Shown here piece by piece: positions 7,705 through 14,526 of a stretch of DNA of 20,795 nt (position 1 is its first letter; each line of letters opens with the position of its first letter). The stretch is taken from contig CAYVEQ010000030.1 in assembly GCA_964450835.1 (NCBI GenBank), positions 1 to 20,795 of the forward strand. The letters are read 5' to 3'. The position numbers and the translations under genes were made by a program. The DNA comes from Caccocola sp964450835. Its GTDB lineage: Bacteria; Synergistota; Synergistia; Synergistales; Synergistaceae. The notes under the pieces were generated by a model. It saw only the letters and a list, made by a program, of their open reading frames with translations. It had not been told where the DNA came from and did not search any database.

Positions 7705-7712
7705 AGTCTGTT

Positions 7713-7739
7713 CGCTCCTTTGCGCTCCGCACGGAGCGC
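7713..7739 (-). promoter_or_regulatory. Leader hairpin that can swap pairing with the ribosome site
   Basis: GCGCTCCG (7732-7739) and CGGAGCGC (7722-7729) form a hairpin directly before the ribosome site AAAGGAGCG (7713-7721). The left arm's CGCTCC is also complementary to GGAGCG within the ribosome site. The leader could therefore fold with the site open or closed. A functional role is inferred only. Confidence 0.4.
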
Positions 7740-7749
7740 TGATACAGAA

Positions 7750-7782
7750 AAAGCGCCGGGGCACATCGTCCTCCGGCGCTTT
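7750..7782 (-). terminator. Rho-independent terminator after yqeY
   Basis: On the minus strand AAAGCGCCGG and CCGGCGCTTT form a 10-bp stem with a 13-nt loop, followed by further T (TTCTGT). It begins 20 nt after the yqeY stop and lies only about 46 nt before the aminotransferase start. Confidence 0.82.
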
Positions 7783-7802
7783 GCTGCTGTTTCTTAATGT
7801 TT

Positions 7803-8267
7803 TTACTGAGTTATGGAGGAAAGGTGCTTTGTAACGGCGGCTTTGACTCTGTTGCCGTCGGCTCGGCCTTTTACTGCGGCCATCACCCTGCCCATGACTT
7901 TGCCCATATCCTTCGGGCCCTTCGCTCCGATTTCTCCCGCGACGCCCGCCACAATTTGCGCTATATCCTCGTCCGTGAGCTGCGCGGGCTGATAGCCTTC
8001 GAGCACTTTGGCCTCGGCGAGCTCACGTTCGGCGCGGTCGGCGGCCCCGCCCTTTTTGTATATCTCGGCGGCCTCGACCCGCTGCTTGATAAGGCGGCGC
8101 ACAAGCACGAGTACATCTTCGTCTGTCAGCTCCTTCTCTTTGCCCTTTTCAACCTGCATGAGCTGAATCGAGGATTTAAGCATACGAAGCACCGAAAGGC
8201 GGAGCTCGTCTTTGTTCTTCATGGCGGCGATCAAATCGCTCTGTACTTTAACCGCAAGGTCGGACAT
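7803..8267 (-). CDS. yqeY: GatB/YqeY domain protein, 154 aa
   Basis: This is a small stand-alone protein of the YqeY family, related to the C-terminal tRNA-binding tail of GatB in the tRNA amidotransferase. Its cellular role is not settled. It fits the family by its N-terminal helical half (LRLSVLRMLKSSIQ) and its C-terminal helical domain with PKDMGKVMGRVM near residues 117-128, the conserved GKVM motif. Length is typical (about 150 aa). The ATG at 8265-8267 overlaps the TGA of rpsU by one base (TGATG), with AGGAGG 11 nt ahead inside rpsU, so translation is coupled. The rpsU-yqeY pairing is common in bacteria. Confidence 0.92.
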   Translation of the reverse strand: MSDLAVKVQSDLIAAMKNKDELRLSVLRMLKSSIQLMQVEKGKEKELTDEDVLVLVRRLIKQRVEAAEIYKKGGAADRAERELAEAKVLEGYQPAQLTDEDIAQIVAGVAGEIGAKGPKDMGKVMGRVMAAVKGRADGNRVKAAVTKHLSSITQ

Positions 8268-8455
8268 CAATAATCGGACCTCCTGCCTCTGTTTCGAGCC
8301 ATCTCTGCTTTCTTGCGTTTCTTGATTTCGCTGGGTTTTTCGTAATGTTCATGCTTCTTTGCCTCGCGAAGCACACCCACCTTCCGGATCTCTCTTTTAA
8401 AACGTTTGAGGGCATCTTCTATCGACTCATTGTCGCGTCTTGTTACGGTGGTCAT
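8267..8455 (-). CDS. rpsU: Small ribosomal subunit protein bS21, 62 aa
   Basis: bS21 sits on the 30S platform near the anti-Shine-Dalgarno sequence and helps initiation. The sequence shows the family pattern: a short strand, then NESIEDALKRFKREIRKVGVLREAKKHEHYEKPSEKK-like basic helices and a lysine/arginine tail. Two ATGs are in frame. I prefer the second (8453-8455), because the AAAGGGGGGA ribosome site is only 1 nt from the first but about 7 nt from the second. It is the first gene of the rpsU-yqeY operon, with a leader of about 95 nt from the 8556-8584 promoter. Confidence 0.95.
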   Translation of the reverse strand: MTTVTRRDNESIEDALKRFKREIRKVGVLREAKKHEHYEKPSEIKKRKKAEMARNRGRRSDY

Positions 8456-8555
8456 CAACATTCCCCCCTTTCGTTCGGCCGGGGATCAACACCTAAGCGA
8501 AAAATCTGAAACCGTCTACGCCTGATGTCTTTCTCTGCGGATATTACAACAGGAT

Positions 8556-8584
8556 ATTATGGAACCGCAGCGCGGTTTTGTCAA
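8556..8584 (-). promoter_or_regulatory. rpsU-yqeY promoter with an inverted repeat in its spacer
   Basis: On the minus strand TTGACA (8579-8584), a 17-bp spacer, then CATAAT (8556-8561), a near-consensus sigma70 promoter. The spacer contains a perfect 6-bp inverted repeat, AACCGC-agc-GCGGTT (8563-8577), that could be an operator. Transcription should start near 8549. Confidence 0.75.
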
Positions 8585-8604
8585 TGCCGCACGCGATGGA
8601 TCGG

Positions 8605-8704
8605 NNNNNNNNNNNNNNNNNNNNNNNNNNNNNNNNNNNNNNNNNNNNNNNNNNNNNNNNNNNNNNNNNNNNNNNNNNNNNNNNNNNNNNNNNNNNNNNN
8701 NNNN
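8605..8704. other. Assembly gap (100 N)
   Basis: Exactly 100 N, a conventional placeholder of unknown true length. It separates the rpsU promoter from the DnaA-box cluster on its right. The 8705-9230 DNA beyond it shows no convincing gene; it holds DnaA boxes (8772-8903) and a perfect 14-bp palindrome at 9059-9072. Confidence 0.98.
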
Positions 8705-8771
8705 AAAAATCTTAACCTGACTTTTACATTACTGAAAATCCGAAAACTCTGCCCTGTTATAAGCGGCTCCT

Positions 8772-8903
8772 TTATGTACAAAGTTATACACAACCTGTGT
8801 ATATGCCCGGTGGATTTCTCGTTTTACAAACTGTTTATAGCCTTTTTCGTTTGCGCGAAGGCCGTTTTTTATGTGGATATCAGCCGGGCGTAACTGTGGA
8901 AAT
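8772..8903. promoter_or_regulatory. DnaA-box cluster away from dnaA
   Basis: A perfect TTATACACA lies at 8784-8792. One-mismatch boxes lie at 8772-8780 (TTATGTACA), 8796-8804 (TGTGTATAT) and 8872-8880 (TGTGGATAT), and a weaker one at 8895-8903. The 8785-8803 pair is a perfect 8-bp inverted repeat (TATACACA / TGTGTATA, 3-nt spacer). The flanking 8705-8760 is AT-rich. It may be a secondary origin element or a DnaA-titrating site. Confidence 0.55.
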
Positions 8904-9230
8904 CGCGCGGGCAACTCGTGGGCGCCCTCTTTTATAGGACTTCCCGCTGTTGTTTTTCCGAACTAAAAACAGATAAAAGCCTGAATGTTAGGAAAATTAT
9001 AAGAGCTCGGACGCTTTGCCCGCGATTGACAGCAGACAAGAGGCCGCAGAAAAATTCCAAAGCCGCGGCTTTGCCTCACGCGCGAATAATTTTACAGCGG
9101 CGCGGTCTCGCCGAACGCGGCGCCGAAAGACCTTTCCTCTGTCCTGTCCTTCCGCGCGTCCGCACGTCCTCTTTTTTGCAGGCCGCGCTCCTCTCACCGA
9201 AATTATTAAAACGCGCCGTCTCTCATGAAA

Positions 9231-9254
9231 AAAGCCGCCCCTAAAGGCGGCTTT
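9231..9254 (-). terminator. Rho-independent terminator after the superoxide reductase gene
   Basis: AAAGCCGCC (9231-9239) pairs over 9 bp with GGCGGCTTT (9246-9254). On the minus strand the stem is followed by TTT and CATGAG, giving six T in a row. The plus-strand side is also T-rich, so it may work both ways. Confidence 0.82.
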
Positions 9255-9282
9255 CTCTCTTTTTTCTTTTTTTGTGAATTTT

Positions 9283-9672
9283 TTACTTGACTTCGATTTT
9301 CTTCGAGGCTTCCCAAAGGCCGTGGAGGTTGCAATAGCTGACGGCAATCAGCTCGCCCGACTTAGCCGGCTTGAAGATTACGCAGCTTCCCGGCTCGGCA
9401 AGTGCTACGCCCGGCGTGTCGAGATTCATCGTGTCGCCGTGGCTGTTGTAACAGAATTTCGCCACGTCGCAGACCGGCCCCTGCTCCGGCTTGAAGTAGA
9501 GCTGGATCCACGCGATGTGGTGGAGCGGGGTGTTCGGGTGCTTGATCTCTTTTCCGACTGAAACTTTTACAAGGGCTTCCTCTCCGGCTTTGATTTTGTC
9601 GGGCGCCTCGATTGTCGGCACGTGTTTTTCGGCTTTGAAATCTCCATCTTTTACGACTTCTCCGATTTTCAT
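9283..9672 (-). CDS. Superoxide reductase (neelaredoxin, class II), 129 aa
   Basis: This mononuclear iron enzyme reduces superoxide to hydrogen peroxide without making oxygen, the usual anaerobe alternative to superoxide dismutase. It is cytosolic. All iron ligands of the family are visible with the right spacing: the E15-K16-H17 loop (Glu/Lys gating residues and a His ligand), H45, H51, and C114 with H117 in YCNLHG. The N-terminal desulforedoxin (second iron) domain is absent, which makes it class II rather than desulfoferrodoxin. The ATG has a GGAGGAAT ribosome site. It appears monocistronic, with its own extended -10 promoter and terminator. No rubredoxin donor gene is adjacent. Confidence 0.95.
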   Translation of the reverse strand: MKIGEVVKDGDFKAEKHVPTIEAPDKIKAGEEALVKVSVGKEIKHPNTPLHHIAWIQLYFKPEQGPVCDVAKFCYNSHGDTMNLDTPGVALAEPGSCVIFKPAKSGELIAVSYCNLHGLWEASKKIEVK

Positions 9673-9728
9673 TTTTATTCCTCCGTTTGTTGGATTTTTA
9701 AATTATTTTCAGCTTCCGCGCTTCGTTC

Positions 9729-9737
9729 ATTATATCA
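9729..9737 (-). promoter_or_regulatory. Extended -10 promoter of the superoxide reductase gene
   Basis: TGATATAAT on the minus strand is a TGn-TATAAT extended -10 about 57 nt before the ATG. The -35 is weak. No clear PerR-like operator is seen. Confidence 0.6.
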
Positions 9738-9793
9738 CCGAATACTTAAAAAATCCGAAAGATTTGTCATGCCGCGTTAAGTAAAGCGCCGCC

Positions 9794-10315
9794 TTACCGC
9801 CGCTTCGCTATCTTTTCAAGCAAAAGCATGACGCGCGCCATCGCAACGGAAAGTTCCGGCGAAAGACCGCTCTCTTTGAAATATTCGGCGCGTTCTTCCG
9901 CCTCGCCCTCGCTTACCGCGACCGGGGCCCGCCTGTACCGCGGGATGCTTGCGCCGGCCCGCGCGGGTTTAACCGGGCCGATTTTAAACTCAACGGCGAC
10001 GGGCGCGCCTCCCAAAACGGGGGATATCGAACTCTCGAGGCGAGCCTTGCGGAAGCGCGCCGCGGAAAGCACCATCTGGTCGGGGACGCTGACGGTGATT
10101 AAAAGCATTCCCTCTTTCTCTTCGCAGGCACAGGGGGCGCTGCGGGAGGCAAGCGGCTCTCCCGCCACGGCTCTCCACTTTTCCGAAAGCTCGGACATTT
10201 TCATCGCAAGAAGGAGAAAGTTCCAGGCCGAGCCTTTTTTCGCGCCGCCTTCGCCGTTCTTTTCTGACAGAGCGCAAGACAATATGTCGCCAGCTTTTTT
10301 CACGTTCTCTTTCAA
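9794..10315 (-). CDS. dciA: DciA (DUF721) helicase-loading protein, 173 aa
   Basis: DUF721/DciA proteins are the ancestral loaders or recruiters of the replicative helicase DnaB in bacteria without phage-derived DnaC/DnaI. The N-terminal half carries the KH-like DciA domain. It shows LSEKWRAVAGEPLASRSAP, the W..vvG..la.hs.p pattern, then GMLLITVSVPDQMVLSAARF, a strand followed by a helix. The C-terminal half is a Pro/Ala/Arg-rich linker and short helices, variable in the family. The TTG start at 10313-10315 lies 4 nt after the mnmG stop, with an AAAGAG site in the mnmG end; a GTG four codons on is an alternative. Position in the dnaA-dnaN-recF-mnmG run supports the call. Confidence 0.82.
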   Translation of the reverse strand: MKENVKKAGDILSCALSEKNGEGGAKKGSAWNFLLLAMKMSELSEKWRAVAGEPLASRSAPCACEEKEGMLLITVSVPDQMVLSAARFRKARLESSISPVLGGAPVAVEFKIGPVKPARAGASIPRYRRAPVAVSEGEAEERAEYFKESGLSPELSVAMARVMLLLEKIAKRR

Positions 10316-10319
10316 GCCG

Positions 10320-12194
10320 TCACTCTTTCTTTTTTCTGCGGGCGCTCTCTATCGCGACCCAGAGAAGCTGTATATCCGAGGGCGGCACGCCGGGGATTCT
10401 GGAAGCCTGTCCCAAGGTGGCGGGCGATATTTTCAGAAGTTTTCCGCGTCCTTCCGCGGACAGCCCGCTTATCTTACCGTAGTCGATGCCCTCCGGGATT
10501 TTAAGCTGTTCCATACGGCGGAATTTTTCAACCTGTTTTTTCTGGCGCTCTATATAGCCCTCGTATTTCAGCTCGTTCGCTATTTTTTCGCCGAGTTCGG
10601 CGTCAAGCCTGGAGTCTGTGAGGCACGAAACTATTTTCCATGTCACTTCGGGGCGGCGCAGAAGCTCGAGCGCCGCCGTTCCTTCGGCGAGCGGCGAGGA
10701 GCCGGCCTCTTTTAATTTTTCGTTCACCTCGCCGGTAGGAGGGATTTTGAAGCGGCCAAGGCGCTCCAGCTCCTCTTCCGCCTCGCTTCGGCCCTTCAGA
10801 TATTTTTCCCATTTCCATTCCGGAAGAAGCCCCAGCGCGCGGCCTTTAGCCGAAAGCCTGTCGCAGGCGTTGTCGTGCCGCAGAATAAGGCGGTACTCGC
10901 AGCGGCTCGTCAGCATCCTGTAAGGCTCTTTCGTCCCTTTTGTGACTAAGTCGTCTATCAGCACCCCTATATAGGATTCGTCGCGGCCGAGCACGAATGG
11001 CGCCTCTCCCCGCGCCCGCAGCGCGGCGTTTACGCCCGCGACAAGCCCTTGTCCCGCCGCCTCCTCATAGCCCGATGTGCCGTTTATCTGTCCCGCGAGA
11101 AAGAGATTTCTCACAACCTTCGTCTCAAGCCACGGATTCAGCTGCGTGGGATCAACGAAATCATATTCTATCGCGTAGCCGGGGCGCAGTATATGCGCAC
11201 GCTCGCAGCCCTTTATCGTCCTTATGCTTTCAAACTGCGCCTCGAGGCACATAGACGTAGAAAAATTCTGAACGTACACCTCGCGCCCCTCAGGCGTTAC
11301 AGGTTCGAGGAAGATGGGATGACTGTCCTTTTCCGGGAACTTTATTATCTTGTCGTCGATGGAAGGGCAATATCTGGGCCCCTCTGTGCCGAGCTTACCT
11401 GTGTAGAGGGGGGATTGGCCGAAGTAGCTTTTGATTATCCTGTGAGTTTCGGCGTTGGTTCTGGTCAAACCGCAGACCATGCCAGAATATACTCTCTTTT
11501 TTCCGAAGTGCGAGAAGGCCTGCGGTTCGTCGAGGCTCCTCTGGCACTCGAGTGCATCCCAGTTTATCGTGTCAAAATGCAGTCTCGGCGTCGTGTCGGT
11601 GCGAAGCCTCCCTATCTTGAGTCCGTTCCTTTGAAGCGACGCGGAAAAATCTTTGGCGGACGTCATGCCGAGCGGCCCCGACTCGCGGCTCGCCATGCCT
11701 ATATATATCCTCGACGCAAGATATGTCCCTGTCGCCAGCACGACGCAGGCGGAGCGGAAAGACTCTCCCGTCGTGAGCTTTACGCCGCGCGCCTCGCCGT
11801 TTTCGACGATAAGCTCCGCGGCCTCTCCCTGGTGGAGCTCGAGGTTTTTTTGAGTAAGAAGCGCCGTGCGGTAATGATCGCTGTAACGGCGCGGGCTGCA
11901 CTGAGCGCGCAAAGTTCTGACCGCCGCACCTTTTGACGTGTTGAGCCAGCGAAGGTGCTGCGTGGCGTCGTCGGCCGCCTCGGCGCATTCGCCTCCGAGC
12001 GCGTCAATCTCGCGGACTATATGACCCTTTGCCGGACCGCCTATCGAGGGGTTGCAGGGCATCATTGATATACTGTCAAGATATATGCAGAGTATCAGAA
12101 CGCGTGCGCCCATGCGCGACGCTGCGAGGGCCGCCTCGCAACCTGCGTGCCCCGCCCCTACCACAATAACGTCGTAAAATTCTCCTGTTTTCAT
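10320..12194 (-). CDS. mnmG: tRNA uridine-34 carboxymethylaminomethyl synthase subunit MnmG, 624 aa
   Basis: MnmG (GidA) is the FAD-dependent partner of MnmE; together they make the (c)mnm5U34 wobble modification. The Rossmann FAD site GAGHAG is at residues 13-18. MMPCNPSIGG contains conserved C47, EIDALGG follows, then LNTSKGAAVRTLRAQ, and GPRYCPSIDDKI with the second conserved Cys. The C-terminal MnmE-binding helical domain ends with ISGLSAEGRGKLLKISPATLGQASRIPGV, a textbook match. Length is normal. The ATG is 22 bp after recF's stop, with only a weak GAAG-type ribosome site. mnmE is not in the window. The gene is part of the minus-strand dnaA-dciA run. Confidence 0.97.
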   Translation of the reverse strand: MKTGEFYDVIVVGAGHAGCEAALAASRMGARVLILCIYLDSISMMPCNPSIGGPAKGHIVREIDALGGECAEAADDATQHLRWLNTSKGAAVRTLRAQCSPRRYSDHYRTALLTQKNLELHQGEAAELIVENGEARGVKLTTGESFRSACVVLATGTYLASRIYIGMASRESGPLGMTSAKDFSASLQRNGLKIGRLRTDTTPRLHFDTINWDALECQRSLDEPQAFSHFGKKRVYSGMVCGLTRTNAETHRIIKSYFGQSPLYTGKLGTEGPRYCPSIDDKIIKFPEKDSHPIFLEPVTPEGREVYVQNFSTSMCLEAQFESIRTIKGCERAHILRPGYAIEYDFVDPTQLNPWLETKVVRNLFLAGQINGTSGYEEAAGQGLVAGVNAALRARGEAPFVLGRDESYIGVLIDDLVTKGTKEPYRMLTSRCEYRLILRHDNACDRLSAKGRALGLLPEWKWEKYLKGRSEAEEELERLGRFKIPPTGEVNEKLKEAGSSPLAEGTAALELLRRPEVTWKIVSCLTDSRLDAELGEKIANELKYEGYIERQKKQVEKFRRMEQLKIPEGIDYGKISGLSAEGRGKLLKISPATLGQASRIPGVPPSDIQLLWVAIESARRKKKE

Positions 12195-12216
12195 TTTTTT
12201 ATCACTTCTTCGCTGT

Positions 12217-13113
12217 TTACCGCATCTCGGTTATTATATCGATTTTCCCCGCTTTTATCCCGTATAGGACACAGGGAACGGACAGTGAAAAACTTTCGGC
12301 CGTCGCCGCGAAAATCTGTCCGCCGCGGCCGTAAAGGGTAGAAAAAAGCTGTTCCTTCCCCGCGGCGTCGAGCTCAGAGGCAACCTCGTCAAGCAAAAGC
12401 ACAGGCTCGGTGCCCAGCTTGCGCCTTACACTCTCAGCCGCGGCGAGCATCACGGCTATCGCGGTTCTCCTCCTCAAGCCGCGGCTTAACGATGACGATG
12501 CGGGCCTGTCGCGCGAGGTGATTATTATATCGTCGCGGTGCGGGCCCACCAGAGGAAAGCCGGCCGCGCGCTCGCGCTCGCCGTTTACGACGACGGCCCT
12601 CGCGTAATCGTCCTCGGCCGCCCTCTCAAAGCCCGCGCCGCCGCGCTGAAGATAAAGGGCTATTCCGAACGGGGCGAGCCTCTCAAAGCCCGACAGAGAA
12701 TCCGAAAGAAGCGCCACCCCCTCTTCCCGCATCTTCCAAATCCACGAGGCCAGGGGAAGCAGAGCTCTGTCCGCGATCATAGTCGGCATGCCGCGCTTTA
12801 AAAAAACCCCCTTCTGCCGCACTCCTCTTCTGTACTCGGATAGCCGCAGCGCGTAAGACGGGACAATAAGAGCGAGCACCATGTCGAGCACGCGCCTTCT
12901 GTAAACGGAGGANNNNNNNNNNNNNNNNNNNNNNNNNNNNNNNNNNNNNNNNNNNNNNNNNNNNNNNNNNNNNNNNNNNNNNNNNNNNNNNNNNNNNNNN
13001 NNNNNNNNNNNNGAGCCGTTTTCCCCGGTCAGCAAATTCAGCCCCGGGGACCATCTCATCTCCCGGGGCTCGATATTTCTGAAATTGTTGAATCTGACTC
13101 GCTTAAACCCCAT
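12217..13113 (-). CDS. recF: RecF recombination protein, interrupted by an assembly gap
   Basis: RecF is an SMC/ABC-type ATPase that helps RecO and RecR load RecA at gapped DNA. The N-terminal 33 residues end in LLTGENG, the first part of the Walker A motif, which is then cut by the 12913-13012 gap. After the gap, SVYRRRVLDMV matches the family's (P)KYRR.FLD motif. Near the end, LSRG is the ABC signature and PVLLLDEVASELD is the Walker B and D-loop. In E. coli RecF about 90 residues separate the two flanks, so the real gap should be near 270 bp, not 100. The signature continues LSRGLRRR rather than the usual S(R/Q)GQQ. The ATG lies 1 nt after dnaN's TGA (TGATATG), so translation is coupled. 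Confidence 0.93.
   Translation of the reverse strand: MGFKRVRFNNFRNIEPREMRWSPGLNLLTGENGXXXXXXXXXXXXXXXXXXXXXXXXXXXXXXXXXXSSVYRRRVLDMVLALIVPSYALRLSEYRRGVRQKGVFLKRGMPTMIADRALLPLASWIWKMREEGVALLSDSLSGFERLAPFGIALYLQRGGAGFERAAEDDYARAVVVNGERERAAGFPLVGPHRDDIIITSRDRPASSSLSRGLRRRTAIAVMLAAAESVRRKLGTEPVLLLDEVASELDAAGKEQLFSTLYGRGGQIFAATAESFSLSVPCVLYGIKAGKIDIITEMR
12913..13012. other. Assembly gap (100 N) inside recF
   Basis: Exactly 100 N, removing the Walker A lysine region and the following domain of RecF. Family comparison suggests the real missing stretch is longer, about 270 bp. Confidence 0.98.
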
Positions 13114-13114
13114 A

Positions 13115-14269
13115 TCAGCCGAGATCGGAATCGAAAGTTTTAAGCTCTTCTTCGGAAAGATTTATAGGCGCTATGAGACAGAGGAAATCATCTCCGTCGC
13201 CGCGCTTCACCGACATGTGGCTTGTGCGTCCGTTGAAAGAGAGCTTAACCTGCGGGTCGCGAAGCACTTTGAGAGCCTCAAGGAAAAATTTGGAATTGAC
13301 TGCGACGCGGACGCCGTCGCCGGCAGTCTCGGCCTCTATCTCCTCTTTCGCCTGGCCGAAATCCGGCGCGCGCCCGCGAAGCACCAGAGGATTACCAGGC
13401 GCCATATCGAGAATCACCATTCTGTTAAAATCGCGCACGATGACATCGACGCGTTCAAGCGCCGAAATGAGCTCGCCCCTGTCGGTCAAAACATCAAGAG
13501 TGCTCTGCTTCGGCAGAATTTTCTCATAAGGCGGGAACTTAGACTCGACACGGCGCACGCTGAACTCAAGCGATTCCGTCTTGAAATAAAACTGCGATCC
13601 GTCAAACATCACGGAAACGGCGGTCTCCGGCGAAAGCGACCCTAAAATGCGCTGCAGCTCCTTTACCCCTCTCATCGGAATAAGGGCGGACTCTCCCTCT
13701 TTGCCGTCAGACACCGGAACGGCTGAAAGAGCGAGCCTCCTCGTGTCCGTAGAAACGATGTTAAGGCGTGACGAGATTATCTGAAAGTTCGCCGAAGAAA
13801 GATAAAGCGGGAATTCCTCTCCGGCCGAAGCCGCGAGCGTGCCTTCATCAAGCACCTTTGCAAAGTCGGCCGCGCTGATTGAGCAGAAAAGCTCCGCCTC
13901 GTCCGACGAAGGCAGAGGAGGAAACTCACTGACAGGATAAGTCGAGAAATTATATTTGCTTCTGCCGGCCTTCAGCACAACCTTGCCGTCGTCAACGTCG
14001 AGAGTGAATTCCTCGCCAGGAGCCTTCTTGAAAAGGTCGCTCACCATCTTTATCGGAAAAACGGCCTCGCCGGGCTCGATAACTCTGACTCCGGCAGCAC
14101 GGCAGATCACCGATGTCTTTATGTCGGTAGCCTGAAGAATAACGGATTCCGCCGACGCTTTGACTAAAATCGACGAAAGTATGCTTACTGTAGCCCCTCC
14201 GGTCGATGTGCTTCTTTCTGCAAGGCTCCAGCTTCCGAGGAACTGTTTTTTATTTATCGCAAGTTTCAT
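13115..14269 (-). CDS. dnaN: DNA polymerase III sliding clamp (beta subunit), 384 aa
   Basis: DnaN forms the ring that tethers polymerase III to DNA. The N-terminal part shows ILSSILVKASAESVILQATDIKTSV, matching the family's ..L.N.Ll....l.l.aTDle.s. Further on, VSTDTRRLAL matches the conserved TDg.RLA of domain II. The C terminus ends in LIAPINLSEEE, in place of the usual M.P(M/v)R(l/i), so the closing motif is divergent; the window shows no frameshift. Length is a little above the usual 365-380. The ATG has a strong AGGAGG site 8 nt upstream. The gene starts right next to the origin's AT-rich element and is coupled to recF downstream. Confidence 0.96.
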   Translation of the reverse strand: MKLAINKKQFLGSWSLAERSTSTGGATVSILSSILVKASAESVILQATDIKTSVICRAAGVRVIEPGEAVFPIKMVSDLFKKAPGEEFTLDVDDGKVVLKAGRSKYNFSTYPVSEFPPLPSSDEAELFCSISAADFAKVLDEGTLAASAGEEFPLYLSSANFQIISSRLNIVSTDTRRLALSAVPVSDGKEGESALIPMRGVKELQRILGSLSPETAVSVMFDGSQFYFKTESLEFSVRRVESKFPPYEKILPKQSTLDVLTDRGELISALERVDVIVRDFNRMVILDMAPGNPLVLRGRAPDFGQAKEEIEAETAGDGVRVAVNSKFFLEALKVLRDPQVKLSFNGRTSHMSVKRGDGDDFLCLIAPINLSEEELKTFDSDLG

Positions 14270-14296
14270 TGTTTCAGCCTCCTGTTATTACGTCTG

Positions 14297-14349
14297 TTTT
14301 ATATTTAAAACCGTAGTAGTAGTCGTAGGCGCTGTGAATATGTGAAAAA
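14297..14349 (-). other. oriC: Origin unwinding module: DnaA boxes, trios and AT-rich element
   Basis: Read on the minus strand, two tandem DnaA boxes (TTTTTCACA at 14341-14349 and ATATTCACA at 14333-14341) are followed by GCGC (14329-14332). Next come CTA-CGA-CTA-CTA-CTA triplets (14314-14328) and then AT-rich TTTTAAATATAAAA (14297-14310). This is the order known for the Bacillus-type basal unwinding system: boxes, GC spacer, DnaA-trios that guide DnaA onto single strand, then the melting region. It lies in the dnaA-dnaN spacer. Confidence 0.82.
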
Positions 14350-14383
14350 CCGTAATTCTCAAAGAACGGGCGCGGGTTTTGCC

Positions 14384-14526
14384 TGTGGAGAAATTTTTTC
14401 TTTAAAGGCGAACTTATACACAATATCCACAAAAAAAGTGTGAAAAACCCGCTTTAAAAAACTGCCCACATTCCGATACACCGATTTTTTTGTATTTTTC
14501 AGAGTTTATTTACAATGTTATCCACA
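14384..14526. promoter_or_regulatory. oriC: DnaA-box cluster in the dnaA-dnaN spacer and dnaA tail
   Basis: Perfect boxes lie at 14414-14422 (TTATACACA) and 14518-14526 (TTATCCACA, inside the dnaA 3' end). One-mismatch boxes lie at 14384-14392, 14423-14431 (directly abutting 14414-14422), 14439-14447 and 14506-14514. With the module at 14297-14349 this is the most likely replication origin. Confidence 0.8.

Noticed and set aside
7705..7764. 20-codon extension of the aminotransferase
   Set aside because: It would be translated from within the yqeY terminator and through the leader hairpin; the ATG at 7704 has a clear ribosome site.
8918..9347. Two opposite frames of 108 and 116 codons in the non-coding stretch
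   Set aside because: Both are basic, low-complexity and without good ribosome sites; the minus one overlaps the superoxide reductase gene end and its terminator.
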